From positions 1 to 30,084 of the forward strand of contig NZ_URFY01000055.1 of assembly GCF_900547205.1 (NCBI RefSeq): a stretch of 30,084 nucleotides of DNA. Reading direction: 5' to 3'. Positions 23,096 to 30,084 of the stretch are shown piece after piece. Under the pieces are notes generated by a model. The model was not told where the DNA came from. It searched no databases and saw only the letters and a program-made list of their open reading frames with translations. The position numbers were made by a program, and so were the translations under genes. The stretch comes from an uncultured Bacteroides sp. (lineage in GTDB: Bacteria > Bacteroidota > Bacteroidia > Bacteroidales > Bacteroidaceae). The stretch's first letter is position 1. The number at the start of each line of letters is the position of its first letter.

Positions 23096-23126
23096 GGTAG
23101 AGAGACAAGACAAGCAAAATAACGGG

Positions 23127-23163
23127 CAAAAAAATAACCCGATCACTACACTTAGCAATCGGG
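23127..23163 (-). terminator. Terminator after pnp
   Basis: On the minus strand CCCGAT (23163-23158) pairs with ATCGGG (23143-23138) around a 14-nt loop and is followed by TTATTTTTTTG. It sits 48 nt past the pnp stop. Confidence 0.55.
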
Positions 23164-23210
23164 GTATCCTTAATTAAATATTGGCCATATATATAAGTAG
23201 CTCTCGCTGC

Positions 23211-25337
23211 TTATTTCTTTTCAGGTCTGGGAAGCAATACTTTTCTTGAAAGTTTGAACTTACCTGTCTTCGGGTCAACGTCGATCAGTTTCACTTCAAT
23301 CTCGTCGCCTTCTTTGATTCCGGCTTCTTCTACAGTTTCCAGACGTTTCCAGTCAATTTCAGAAATGTGCAGCAAACCGTCCTTGCCCGGAAGGAACTCG
23401 ATAAATGCACCATAAGGCATGATAGAACGTACTTTACCTTTGTACACTTCACCCACTTCGGGAACAGAAACGATTGCCTTAATCATGCGCATTGCATCAT
23501 CAATACATTTCTTGTTTGTTCCTGAAACTTCGATGCGTCCCATACCGTCGATTTCCTCGATAGTGATAACCGCACCAGTCTCTTCCTGCATTCCCTGAAT
23601 GATTTTTCCACCAGGGCCAATCACAGCACCAATAAATTCTTTAGGAATTGTCATGGTTTCGATGCGAGGAGCATGGTCTTTCAGTTCAGTGCGAGGTTCA
23701 GCAAGTGTCTCAGTAATCTTGCCAAGGATGTGCATACGTCCTTCTTTAGCCTGATTCAAGGCACGTTCCAGAATTTCGTAAGACAGACCGTCTACCTTGA
23801 TATCCATCTGAGTAGCAGTGATTCCGTCTTTAGTTCCTGTCACCTTGAAGTCCATATCACCCAAGTGGTCTTCGTCACCAAGGATATCAGACAATACAGC
23901 ATATTTTTCTTCGCCCGGGTTCTTAATCAATCCCATGGCGATACCCGATACCGGCTTCTTAATCTTCACACCGGCATCCATCAGTGCCAATGTTCCGGCA
24001 CATACGGTAGCCATAGAAGAAGAACCGTTAGATTCGAGGATATCCGAAACGACACGTACCACGTACGGATAGTCAGCAGGAATCTGTCCTTTCAATGCGC
24101 GCCAAGCCAAGTGACCGTGACCGATTTCACGACGGCCTACACCACGCTGTGGTCTTGCTTCGCCGGTAGAGAAAGGAGGGAAGTTATAATGTAACAAGAA
24201 ACGTTCTTTTCCGTGTTCAAGCACATCGTCGATAATCTTTTCGTCGAGCTTCGTACCCAGTGTAACAGATGTCAACGATTGAGTTTCGCCACGAGTGAAG
24301 ATTGCCGAGCCGTGAGGACCAGGCAGCGGACCAGCTTCGCACCAGATAGGACGAATCTCAGTAGTCTTACGACCATCCAGACGCTTGCCTTCGTCCAAGA
24401 TAGAACGGCGCATAGCTTCTTTTTCCACATCGTGATAGTAGCGGTCAATCAAGGCTGCTTTCTCTTCCAATTCTTCTTCAGAGAACTGAGCCTTAAATTC
24501 TTCGCGGATCGCTTCGAAAGCATCGAAACGTTCGTGCTTATTATTATTTCCAGAAGCAGCCACTGCATAAGCTTTGTCATAGCAAGCTTCACGAACTGCC
24601 TTACGCAGGTCTTCGTCGTTCACTTCGTGGTCGTATTCACGTTTCACAGTTTTGCCAACAGCTTCTGTCAACTCCATCTGAGCCTTGCAATGAATCTTGA
24701 TAGCTTCGTGAGCCACCTTCATAGCTTCCAGCAATTCAGCTTCGGATACTTCGTGCATTTCACCTTCTACCATCATGATGTTCTCATAAGTAGCGGCTAC
24801 CATAAGATCCATATCAGCTTTTTCTAGTTGGTCAAAAGTAGGATTGATAACGAACTGACCGTCGATACGTGCTACACGTACTTCAGAGATAGGTCCGTTG
24901 AAAGGAATATCTGAAACGGCAAGTGCCGCAGAAGCTGCAAGTCCTGCCAGTGCATCCGGCATATCTACGCCATCGGCTGAGAAGAGGATGATGTTTACAA
25001 ACACCTCAGCGTGATAATTATCAGGGAATAAAGGACGGAGAGCACGGTCTACAAGGCGGCAAGTAAGAATCTCATAATCTGAAGCTCTACCTTCACGCTT
25101 AGTGAAGCCACCGGGGAAACGGCCGAATGCCGCAAATTTTTCTTTGTACTCTACCTGTAAAGGCATGAAATCTGTTCCGGGAACTGCATCTTTAGCGGCA
25201 CAAACAGTAGCCAACAGCATGGTGTTTCCCATGCGTAGCATTACAGAACCGTCTGCCTGTTTTGCCAACTTTCCCGTCTCGAGTGTAATGGTTCTTCCAT
25301 CAGCCAACTCGATCGTCTTAACAATTGGGTTAATCAT
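23211..25337 (-). CDS. pnp: Polynucleotide phosphorylase
   Basis: This 708-residue exoribonuclease phosphorolytically degrades RNA from the 3' end and can add nucleotides in reverse. I chose ATG 25337 (MINPIVKTIELADG): a frame extension of 38 codons upstream covers the promoter and is not family-like. Order of parts: first RNase PH-like domain (residues about 1-150), helical linker, second RNase PH domain (about 310-540, with FPPFSTGE and GHGHLAWRAL), KH domain with the GPGGKII loop (about 556-627), and S1 domain (about 629-702, GKVRSIMPYGAFIEF). Length is that of the family. The gene stands alone, with its own promoter and terminator. Confidence 0.96.
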   Translation of the reverse strand: MINPIVKTIELADGRTITLETGKLAKQADGSVMLRMGNTMLLATVCAAKDAVPGTDFMPLQVEYKEKFAAFGRFPGGFTKREGRASDYEILTCRLVDRALRPLFPDNYHAEVFVNIILFSADGVDMPDALAGLAASAALAVSDIPFNGPISEVRVARIDGQFVINPTFDQLEKADMDLMVAATYENIMMVEGEMHEVSEAELLEAMKVAHEAIKIHCKAQMELTEAVGKTVKREYDHEVNDEDLRKAVREACYDKAYAVAASGNNNKHERFDAFEAIREEFKAQFSEEELEEKAALIDRYYHDVEKEAMRRSILDEGKRLDGRKTTEIRPIWCEAGPLPGPHGSAIFTRGETQSLTSVTLGTKLDEKIIDDVLEHGKERFLLHYNFPPFSTGEARPQRGVGRREIGHGHLAWRALKGQIPADYPYVVRVVSDILESNGSSSMATVCAGTLALMDAGVKIKKPVSGIAMGLIKNPGEEKYAVLSDILGDEDHLGDMDFKVTGTKDGITATQMDIKVDGLSYEILERALNQAKEGRMHILGKITETLAEPRTELKDHAPRIETMTIPKEFIGAVIGPGGKIIQGMQEETGAVITIEEIDGMGRIEVSGTNKKCIDDAMRMIKAIVSVPEVGEVYKGKVRSIMPYGAFIEFLPGKDGLLHISEIDWKRLETVEEAGIKEGDEIEVKLIDVDPKTGKFKLSRKVLLPRPEKK

Positions 25338-25377
25338 AAAAATTGTTTTATCTATACTTTTTCTTTCAAAATTCCTG

Positions 25378-25385
25378 CAAAGATA
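25378..25385 (-). promoter_or_regulatory. -7 promoter element for pnp
   Basis: On the minus strand TATCTTTG matches the TAnnTTTG element exactly, 40 nt before the pnp ATG at 25337. Confidence 0.5.
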
Positions 25386-25479
25386 TACATTTATCGCGTT
25401 AATCGGGTGGAAATGAGCTAAAAAGTTAACTACTAACTGCTTTTTTTTCAAAAATAGGATGAAGAACGCAGCAAAATGC

Positions 25480-25509
25480 TTTGACTAATCTCGAAAAGAA
25501 GTATATTTG
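25480..25509 (+). promoter_or_regulatory. Bacteroides-type promoter for the thioredoxin-like lipoprotein
   Basis: TTTG (25480-25483) and TATATTTG (25502-25509) are separated by 18 nt, close to the TTTG-N19-TAnnTTTG consensus. The ATG at 25532 is 22 nt further on. This is the best two-box plus-strand promoter in the window. Confidence 0.65.
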
Positions 25510-25531
25510 CAACTCGTTAAAAACACACTAT

Positions 25532-26683
25532 ATGAAAAAGATTACTTTTGCAGCGCTCGCCGCACTTACTATTACAGCTTGTAGTTCCGGTCCAAAATTC
25601 CAGGTAAACGGGGATGTATCCGGAGCCGACGGAAAGATGCTTTATCTCGAAGCTTCCGGTCTGGAAGGTATTGTCCCGCTCGATTCGGTAAAGCTAAAAG
25701 GAGAAGGTACTTTCAGTTTCAAGCAACCACGTCCCGAATCGCCCGAATTTTACCGCTTGCGGATAGACGACAAAGTCATCAACTTTTCTGTAGACTCTAT
25801 CGAAACGGTAGGTATAAAAGCACTTTATAACGACTTCTCTACTGCATACACGGTGGAAGGTTCGGAGAACAGCAACAAGATTAAGGAACTGACGCTTAAG
25901 CAAATTCAACTTCAAAAGAATGTGGACGATTTGCTGGCATCACTTCGCAGCAACAGGATAGGGCACGATGTGTTTGAAGACAGCTTGACCTCGCTACTTA
26001 ATAAGTATAAGGAGGACGTAAAGGTGAATTATATCTTTGCAGCCCCCAACACCGCTGCGGCTTACTTCGCTTTGTTCCAGAAACTTAATAACTACCTAAT
26101 TTTCGACCCGTTGAACAATAAAGACGACGTGAAATGCTTTGCAGCCGTGGCTACCAGCCTCAACAATGCGTTCCCTCATGCTGTACGTTCAAAGAATCTC
26201 TATAATATCGTTATTAAAGGAATGAAGAATACACGCCAGCCGCAGTCGAAAGCGCTGGAGATTCCGGAAGACAAAATCGTAGAAACAGGTATCATTGATA
26301 TAGCTTTACGCGATGTGAAAGGAAATGTACGCAAACTGACTGACCTGAAAGGCAAAGTCGTATTGCTCGACTTTTCCGTTTTCCAGTCACCGGCAGGTTC
26401 TCCGCACAACTTGATGCTGCGCGAGCTATATAATAAATATGCTTCACAAGGACTGGAAATCTACCAGGTATCTCTCGATGCAGACGAACACTACTGGAAA
26501 ACATCGGCAGACAATCTTCCGTGGGTATGTGTACGCGATGGCAACGGGGTCTATTCTACCAATGTAGCTGTTTACAATGTCCGTCAGGTTCCGGCGATGT
26601 TCCTGATTAATCGCAACAACGAACTGAAGCTGCGCGGAGAAGACATCAAAGACCTGGAAGCGTCTGTCAAGTCACTGCTCTAA
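25532..26683 (+). CDS. DUF4369/thioredoxin-fold lipoprotein lacking the redox cysteines
   Basis: This 383-residue predicted lipoprotein starts at ATG 25532 (MKKITFAALAALTITAC, Cys17); the 17 codons upstream in frame overlap the promoter. Residues about 22-125 fit the DUF4369 beta domain (FQVNGDVSGADGKMLYLEASG). A helical region follows. From about residue 250 it is an AhpC/TSA-thioredoxin-like domain (IALRDVKGNVRKLTDLKGKVVLLDF, then QVPAMFLINRNNEL with the cis-Pro). The position of the usual WCxxC motif reads FQSPAGS (residues 284-290), so both catalytic cysteines are absent and disulfide exchange is not possible there. Similar proteins are common in Bacteroides, usually with CxxC. Its role is unknown, perhaps binding or chaperoning in the periplasm. 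Confidence 0.82.
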   Translation: MKKITFAALAALTITACSSGPKFQVNGDVSGADGKMLYLEASGLEGIVPLDSVKLKGEGTFSFKQPRPESPEFYRLRIDDKVINFSVDSIETVGIKALYNDFSTAYTVEGSENSNKIKELTLKQIQLQKNVDDLLASLRSNRIGHDVFEDSLTSLLNKYKEDVKVNYIFAAPNTAAAYFALFQKLNNYLIFDPLNNKDDVKCFAAVATSLNNAFPHAVRSKNLYNIVIKGMKNTRQPQSKALEIPEDKIVETGIIDIALRDVKGNVRKLTDLKGKVVLLDFSVFQSPAGSPHNLMLRELYNKYASQGLEIYQVSLDADEHYWKTSADNLPWVCVRDGNGVYSTNVAVYNVRQVPAMFLINRNNELKLRGEDIKDLEASVKSLL

Positions 26684-26737
26684 GGTGTTATAAATTAGCA
26701 TATTTCATTTAAATATGTTACATAGCATCATTTTTCA

Positions 26738-26769
26738 CTTGACACGTACCACTTAAAAGGCTATCTTTG
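26738..26769 (+). promoter_or_regulatory. Promoter upstream of the greA leader
   Basis: CTTG (26738-26741) lies 20 nt before TATCTTTG (26762-26769), an exact -7 match. Transcription should begin near 26776, leaving a leader of about 90 nt before the greA ATG. Confidence 0.55.
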
Positions 26770-26792
26770 CAAAGAAATAATGAATAAGAGGG

Positions 26793-26825
26793 TTCCAACA
26801 TGGCTCATGTTGGAATTCTTTTTTG
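26793..26825 (+). terminator. Intrinsic terminator in the greA leader (possible attenuator)
   Basis: TTCCAACATG (26793-26802) pairs perfectly with CATGTTGGAA (26806-26815) across a 3-nt loop, then TTCTTTTTTG. It lies between the promoter and the greA ribosome-binding site, so transcripts can stop after about 45 nt. No competing anti-terminator is obvious. Confidence 0.65.
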
Positions 26826-26850
26826 TTTATATGACCATTTTAATAATTAA

Positions 26851-26856
26851 AGGAGG
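26851..26856 (+). promoter_or_regulatory. Strong Shine-Dalgarno site of greA
   Basis: AGGAGG lies 9 nt before the ATG. Such a consensus site is rare among the genes in this window, where most starts have only AT-rich sequence ahead. Confidence 0.7.
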
Positions 26857-26865
26857 AAAAACATC

Positions 26866-27330
26866 ATGGCTTATATGTCAGAAGAAGGTTACAAGAAACT
26901 AATGGCGGAACTGAAAGAACTGGAAACAGTGGAACGCCCGAAGATCTCTGCGGCAATAGCCGAGGCCAGAGATAAAGGAGATTTGTCGGAAAACGCAGAA
27001 TACGATGCTGCTAAAGAAGCTCAGGGTATGCTCGAAATGCGTATCAATAAGTTGAAAACAGTAATCGGAGATGCTAAAATCATCGACGAGACAAAACTGA
27101 AAACAGACTCCGTGCAGATTTTGACCAAGGTGGAACTGAAGAACGTAAAGAACGGTATGAAGATGACTTATACCATCGTTTCTGAAAGCGAAGCCAACCT
27201 GAAGGAAGGAAAGATTTCCGTAAGCACCCCGATTGCACAAGGATTGCTTGGCAAGAAGATTGGTGACGTGGCGGAGATTACCGTTCCACAGGGCAAGATT
27301 GCATTGGAAGTAGTAAACATATCAATTTAA
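26866..27330 (+). CDS. greA: Transcription elongation factor GreA
   Basis: This 154-residue GreA inserts into the RNA polymerase secondary channel and stimulates cleavage of backtracked transcripts. The N-terminal coiled coil has the tip acidic pair in DKGDLSENAEYDAAKE (Asp and Glu residues near 40-45), and the C-terminal FKBP-like domain covers about residues 80-154 (STPIAQGLLGKKIGDVAEITVPQGKIALEV). Length is typical. It has a consensus Shine-Dalgarno site and a leader with an intrinsic terminator, so its expression may be set by read-through. A terminator follows (27334-27368), and the HIT gene starts 52 nt after its stop. Confidence 0.96.
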   Translation: MAYMSEEGYKKLMAELKELETVERPKISAAIAEARDKGDLSENAEYDAAKEAQGMLEMRINKLKTVIGDAKIIDETKLKTDSVQILTKVELKNVKNGMKMTYTIVSESEANLKEGKISVSTPIAQGLLGKKIGDVAEITVPQGKIALEVVNISI

Positions 27331-27333
27331 CGT

Positions 27334-27368
27334 TAAGGCAGGTCTTCGTGTAAGGCTTGCCTTATTTT
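27334..27368 (+). terminator. Terminator after greA
   Basis: TAAGGCAGGTCTT (27334-27346) pairs with AAGGCTTGCCTTA (27352-27364), a 13-bp stem with two wobble pairs and a 5-nt loop, then TTTT. The HIT start follows 14 nt later. Confidence 0.6.
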
Positions 27369-27382
27369 ATCAATCAACAGTT

Positions 27383-27775
27383 ATGGCAACAATATTCAGT
27401 AGAATCATCGCAGGCGAAATCCCCTGCTACAAGGTAGCGGAAAACGATAAGTTTTTTGCTTTTCTCGATATCAACCCGTTGGTAAAGGGACATACATTGG
27501 TGGTGCCCAAACAGGAAGTAGACTATATCTTCGATTTGAGCGATGAAGACTTGGCGGCAATGCAGGTGTTTGCAAAGCAGATAGCCCGTGCCATCGGCAA
27601 AGCTTTCCCCTGCAAAAAGGTGGGACAAGCGGTTATCGGACTGGAAGTGCCTCATGCGCACATTCACCTGATTCCTATTCAGAAGGAATCGGATATGTTG
27701 TTCTCTAATCCGAAGCTGAAACTGTCGGACGAAGAATTTAAGTCCATCGCACAAGCAATCAACTCCTCTCTATAA
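27383..27775 (+). CDS. HIT family protein (histidine triad nucleotide hydrolase)
   Basis: This 130-residue soluble protein of the histidine triad family probably hydrolyses AMP- or GMP-linked phosphoramidates or dinucleotides. The triad is VPHAHIHLIP near the C-terminus (catalytic His in the middle of the three), preceded by the FFAFLDINPLVKGHTLVVPKQEV block. A C-terminal extension (MLFSNPKLKLSDEEFKSIAQAINSSL) is normal for the HinT-like bacterial group. It follows greA after 52 nt with a terminator in between, so it may be read through or have its own promoter. The natural substrate is not known from sequence. Confidence 0.93.
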   Translation: MATIFSRIIAGEIPCYKVAENDKFFAFLDINPLVKGHTLVVPKQEVDYIFDLSDEDLAAMQVFAKQIARAIGKAFPCKKVGQAVIGLEVPHAHIHLIPIQKESDMLFSNPKLKLSDEEFKSIAQAINSSL

Positions 27776-27795
27776 AACATGATGATGAAATAGGC

Positions 27796-27826
27796 AAGGG
27801 CGTTCTGCGAAGAGCGCCCTTTTTTT
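27796..27826. terminator. Bidirectional terminator between the HIT gene and the EamA transporter gene
   Basis: AAGGGCGTTCT (27796-27806) pairs with AGAGCGCCCTT (27811-27821) with one wobble and a GCGA tetraloop, followed by a T-run. Serves two convergent genes. Confidence 0.75.
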
Positions 27827-28724
27827 ATTTCTCTTTGCTCTCGGCAACCTCCACCAGATAGACTCCGACACAGATGAACAGAATGGCGAATGTCTGCGGC
27901 CAGCTAAAGCGGTCTTGCCCAATGGCGAGGGAGGTAATGGTAGCTACAATCAGAATGAGATAGCCATAGATAGCAACCACTGTCGTTTTGAGATATTTCA
28001 AGCCAATGGGTACGAGCATATAGCTGATTGTGGTAGGAAATATAAGCACAAACATCAGGATAAGGAACGGCTGCCAATGAAAGGGCATGGCGAAAACCGG
28101 AGCTTCGAAACCGACAAAGGCAGTCACAATCAGTCCTGTGACGGCAGCTCCCGTAAATGTATAACGCAGCATGGTCATTGCTCCCACATTGGTAAGTATG
28201 CGCTGGCTCAGCACCAGGTAAATGGCATAAGCCACAGAACTGGACAGACAGAACATATTCCCCACAAATGCGTCAGAAGCCAGGTCGTCACTCTTTTGTG
28301 TCAGGATACATACCAATGCTCCTACCAGTCCTATGCCCATACCAATGATTTTCTTGCCGGATAGCTTTTCTTTATAGAAGACTATCATAATGACGAAAAC
28401 CCAAATGGGCTGCAAGCTGGTAAAGATTGAACTGGATACGGGCGTCGTTTTACTCAATCCGATGAGATAGAGAAACATAAATCCGTACAGCCCGAGTGCT
28501 CCGAGCAGAAGCAGGAATACTTTTTCTTTGGTAGTAGACTTCTCGCGAGGCATGAATAAGCCGATAATCCAGAAAGCTATTGCCGCAAAGGTGCATCGGA
28601 CAGCCGCTCCGGTCAGTGGGCTTAGCCATAGCGGAAGAAGATATTTCAATGCATTCATATTCAAACCGCCGAAAATCTTCGAGACGGCCATACTGATATT
28701 GGCTTCCAGTTTCTTATTCTTCAT
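27825..28724 (-). CDS. EamA family (DMT) transporter
   Basis: This 299-residue inner-membrane protein has about ten hydrophobic segments in two repeats, the usual EamA/RhaT drug-metabolite transporter layout. Repeat 1 has the GLSKTTPVSSSIFTSLQPIWVFV segment, and repeat 2 ends LKYLKTTVVAIYGYLILIVATITSLAIGQ. It probably exports a metabolite or amine, but the substrate is unknown. The start at 28724 (MKNKKLEANIS) has the usual short cytosolic lead. It begins 2 nt after the MFS gene stop, so the two are co-transcribed on the minus strand. Confidence 0.9.
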   Translation of the reverse strand: MKNKKLEANISMAVSKIFGGLNMNALKYLLPLWLSPLTGAAVRCTFAAIAFWIIGLFMPREKSTTKEKVFLLLLGALGLYGFMFLYLIGLSKTTPVSSSIFTSLQPIWVFVIMIVFYKEKLSGKKIIGMGIGLVGALVCILTQKSDDLASDAFVGNMFCLSSSVAYAIYLVLSQRILTNVGAMTMLRYTFTGAAVTGLIVTAFVGFEAPVFAMPFHWQPFLILMFVLIFPTTISYMLVPIGLKYLKTTVVAIYGYLILIVATITSLAIGQDRFSWPQTFAILFICVGVYLVEVAESKEK

Positions 28725-28726
28725 CT

Positions 28727-29956
28727 TTATTTCAATTGGTCGTTAAACAAAAAAGTACCGCGCCGCAGGTAAGCCCAGAAAAAGGTAACTACCGTAATCA
28801 GCAGATTAAATATAAAAGGGAACTCCTGCGACTGGGTATGAAACAGTTTTTGGAAAAAGTCGACAAGGAAAGGGTATAGTAAGATGGCGAGATAATTCAT
28901 CATCATCACAAATGCCAGTGCGAGTGTCGTCTTTTTGGGAAGTGCCGTATGAGTGGTTTTATCGTACAGCATAGGTTGTATGATGCCATAACCAAAGCCG
29001 ACAAGTATACATCCCGGAATGATGAGCCATTCGATTGGTGCTATCCATATCAATGCCAGTCCCAACGCCATAGACAACAGGCTATATGCCTTTGTGCGTT
29101 CCTTGAAACGGCACACTATCTTATCCAGAAAGAATCCGGGAACGGTAATGGCGAGAAAGAAAAGCGAGATCATCAATCCGGAATTGCCACTGGAGAAGTG
29201 ATGTTTCTCCATCAGGAAAGGCAGGTTGAAGATGACTGCCAGTACGATATAGGTAGTTACGCCATAAAAAAACATGAGTTGGAGCAGGTGCTTGATGTGT
29301 ATGCCATATCTACTTCCCCCCGTATCTATGTCGAGCAATTCGGCCGCCCTGCTGCTCTGCGATGAGGCTGCCGATACGGATTGGGGGCAGTTGGTCTTCA
29401 AGTGTCCCACCAGCAATATTGAGATTAAAGGGAGGAGATATACAATGAAGGGCAAATGCCAGCTCACTTCGGCAAGATATCCGGTGACGGCGGTTACTAC
29501 GACTAAAGTAAAATTGGTGATAGCGGAACTTAGGCCGAATTGCTTCACTCGGTAGGGTCCTACGAAATATCTTGAAATCAATCCGGTGGATAGCGGAATA
29601 ATCAATCCGGAACCGATGCCGAGCAAGGCGCTTACTACTATTAATTGCCACATTTTGTTGGCAATAAGATAGAGCAAGCCACTCACAGCAAAGAGCCAAA
29701 GCCCTATTTGCAGTATTCGGACAAAAGAGACTTTTTCCGTCAGTTTGCCTCCTAATAATATAAAAGGTATAATGAGCAATGATGGCAGTGAAGTCAGCAT
29801 CTGGATATCCAGATCGGTGGCCTTCGGAAACACTTTTGTGAGGTCGCCCAATATGGGAGATACGGCAAGTCCCGGCAGTGAGGTCAGTGCCGAAACGGAC
29901 CAGATGGCTATTAAGGTAATGAGAGGAATTGTTCCCCGTCCCGTCTCTATCTTCAT
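28727..29956 (-). CDS. MFS transporter
   Basis: This 409-residue major facilitator protein has about twelve membrane segments. The loop between segments 2 and 3 (GGKLTEKVSFVRILQIGLWL) corresponds to the MFS signature, and segment 5 has the TAVTGYLAEVSWHLPFIVYLLPL stretch typical of drug or sugar efflux members. The cytoplasmic central loop at about residues 190-215 (KTNCPQSVSAASSQSSRAAELL) is serine-rich. The substrate is unknown; the family includes multidrug and sugar-efflux proteins. It is the first gene of a two-gene minus-strand unit with the EamA transporter, whose start follows at 2 nt. I see no convincing -7 element upstream within the 128 nt to the window edge. Confidence 0.9.
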   Translation of the reverse strand: MKIETGRGTIPLITLIAIWSVSALTSLPGLAVSPILGDLTKVFPKATDLDIQMLTSLPSLLIIPFILLGGKLTEKVSFVRILQIGLWLFAVSGLLYLIANKMWQLIVVSALLGIGSGLIIPLSTGLISRYFVGPYRVKQFGLSSAITNFTLVVVTAVTGYLAEVSWHLPFIVYLLPLISILLVGHLKTNCPQSVSAASSQSSRAAELLDIDTGGSRYGIHIKHLLQLMFFYGVTTYIVLAVIFNLPFLMEKHHFSSGNSGLMISLFFLAITVPGFFLDKIVCRFKERTKAYSLLSMALGLALIWIAPIEWLIIPGCILVGFGYGIIQPMLYDKTTHTALPKKTTLALAFVMMMNYLAILLYPFLVDFFQKLFHTQSQEFPFIFNLLITVVTFFWAYLRRGTFLFNDQLK

Positions 29957-30034
29957 AATGTTGTTCGTTAAAAGTTCAGGTTTGAAGTAAACAATAGTTG
30001 CAGTATAAAGTTCAAAACCGCATGGAAATGAATC

Positions 30035-30060
30035 AATGTGCTAATGTGCCAATATGCCAA
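30035..30060 (+). repeat. Octamer repeats (AATGTGCT/AATGTGCC/AATATGCC) at the window edge
   Basis: Three tandem octamers AATGTGCT, AATGTGCC, AATATGCC occupy 30035-30058, followed by AATTACCG. The same units occur at 12918-12972. Pairing partners, if any, lie beyond the window. Confidence 0.6.
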
Positions 30061-30084
30061 TTACCGTGCGGCACACAGCGCAGC

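Larger units (their letters stand above)
22796..23210. other. Gene-free gap of about 415 nt with a candidate small RNA
   Basis: The stretch between the fimbrial operon and pnp contains no convincing ORF. It holds the fimbrial operon upstream region (near 22796-22900), a plus-strand TATCTTTG promoter element with a downstream terminator hairpin (22990-23095), and the pnp terminator on the minus strand (23127-23163). Confidence 0.7.

Noticed and set aside
22920..23129. A 69-residue minus-strand ORF in the fimbrial-pnp gap
   Set aside because: It crosses the candidate small RNA hairpin; composition and motifs give no support for translation.
24213..24827. A 204-residue ORF opposite pnp
   Set aside because: It lies wholly antisense to conserved PNPase codons and shows no family pattern; a codon-bias shadow.
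26699..26717. AT-rich inverted repeat CATATTT/AAATATG after the thioredoxin-like gene
   Set aside because: All but two pairs are A-T and no T-run follows, so it is too weak to call a terminator.
1..30084. Insertion sequences, prophage or defence-system genes
   Set aside because: No transposase, integrase, restriction, retron or toxin-antitoxin gene is recognisable; all long ORFs match housekeeping, transport or surface families.

Overview
The window looks like a chromosomal segment of a Bacteroides species. The gene families are typical of that genus: FimA/Mfa-type fimbrillin lipoproteins, a DUF4369/thioredoxin-like lipoprotein, a bacterial glutaminyl-cyclase-like M28 lipoprotein, a uridine-kinase-like protein with a ThrRS-like N-terminal part, and ptb-buk. 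Many genes lack a Shine-Dalgarno sequence and instead carry the Bacteroidetes promoter -7 element TAnnTTTG (TATCTTTG, TATATTTG or TATTTTTG) a few tens of bases upstream of the ATG. I see no rRNA, tRNA, insertion sequence, integrase or CRISPR array. Species assignment is not possible from the sequence alone.

Layout. Positions 1-7.2 kb: the tail of an unidentified gene, a secreted acetyl-xylan-esterase-like enzyme, a small membrane protein of unknown function, a nucleoside/uridine-kinase-like protein, a Na+/phosphate cotransporter with a PhoU-like tail, rubredoxin, and a membrane histidine kinase with a cysteine-rich PAS domain. Positions 7.3-12.5 kb: a tight plus-strand operon with a PMCA-type Ca2+ ATPase, a HAD phosphatase, RibF, a 29-residue membrane peptide and a CPBP protease. 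It ends in a palindrome shared with the convergent sufE. Positions 12.5-15.8 kb, minus strand: SufE, an M28 glutaminyl-cyclase-like lipoprotein, an LD-carboxypeptidase and a GH16 lipoprotein. Positions 15.9-18.0 kb: phosphate butyryltransferase and butyrate kinase, a substrate-level ATP-yielding pair. Positions 18.0-18.4 kb: a gene-free convergent gap packed with two repeat families. Positions 18.4-22.8 kb, minus strand: a three-gene fimbrial operon (shaft-like fimbrillin, FimB/Mfa2-like subunit, large tip-like protein). Positions 22.8-23.2 kb: a gene-free gap with a good candidate small RNA (promoter plus strong terminator, plus strand). Positions 23.2-30.1 kb: polynucleotide phosphorylase, a thioredoxin-fold lipoprotein without its cysteines, greA behind a leader terminator, a HIT protein, and a minus-strand EamA/MFS transporter pair.

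Most of the coding content is core Bacteroides metabolism. The less explained elements are the 22-bp repeat array that switches orientation in its middle (18216-18391), the candidate sRNA (about 23014-23095), the terminator hairpin in the greA leader (26793-26825), the roughly 300-residue extra domain on the tip-like fimbrial protein, the cysteine cluster in the kinase sensor domain, and the 29-aa peptide between ribF and the CPBP protease.
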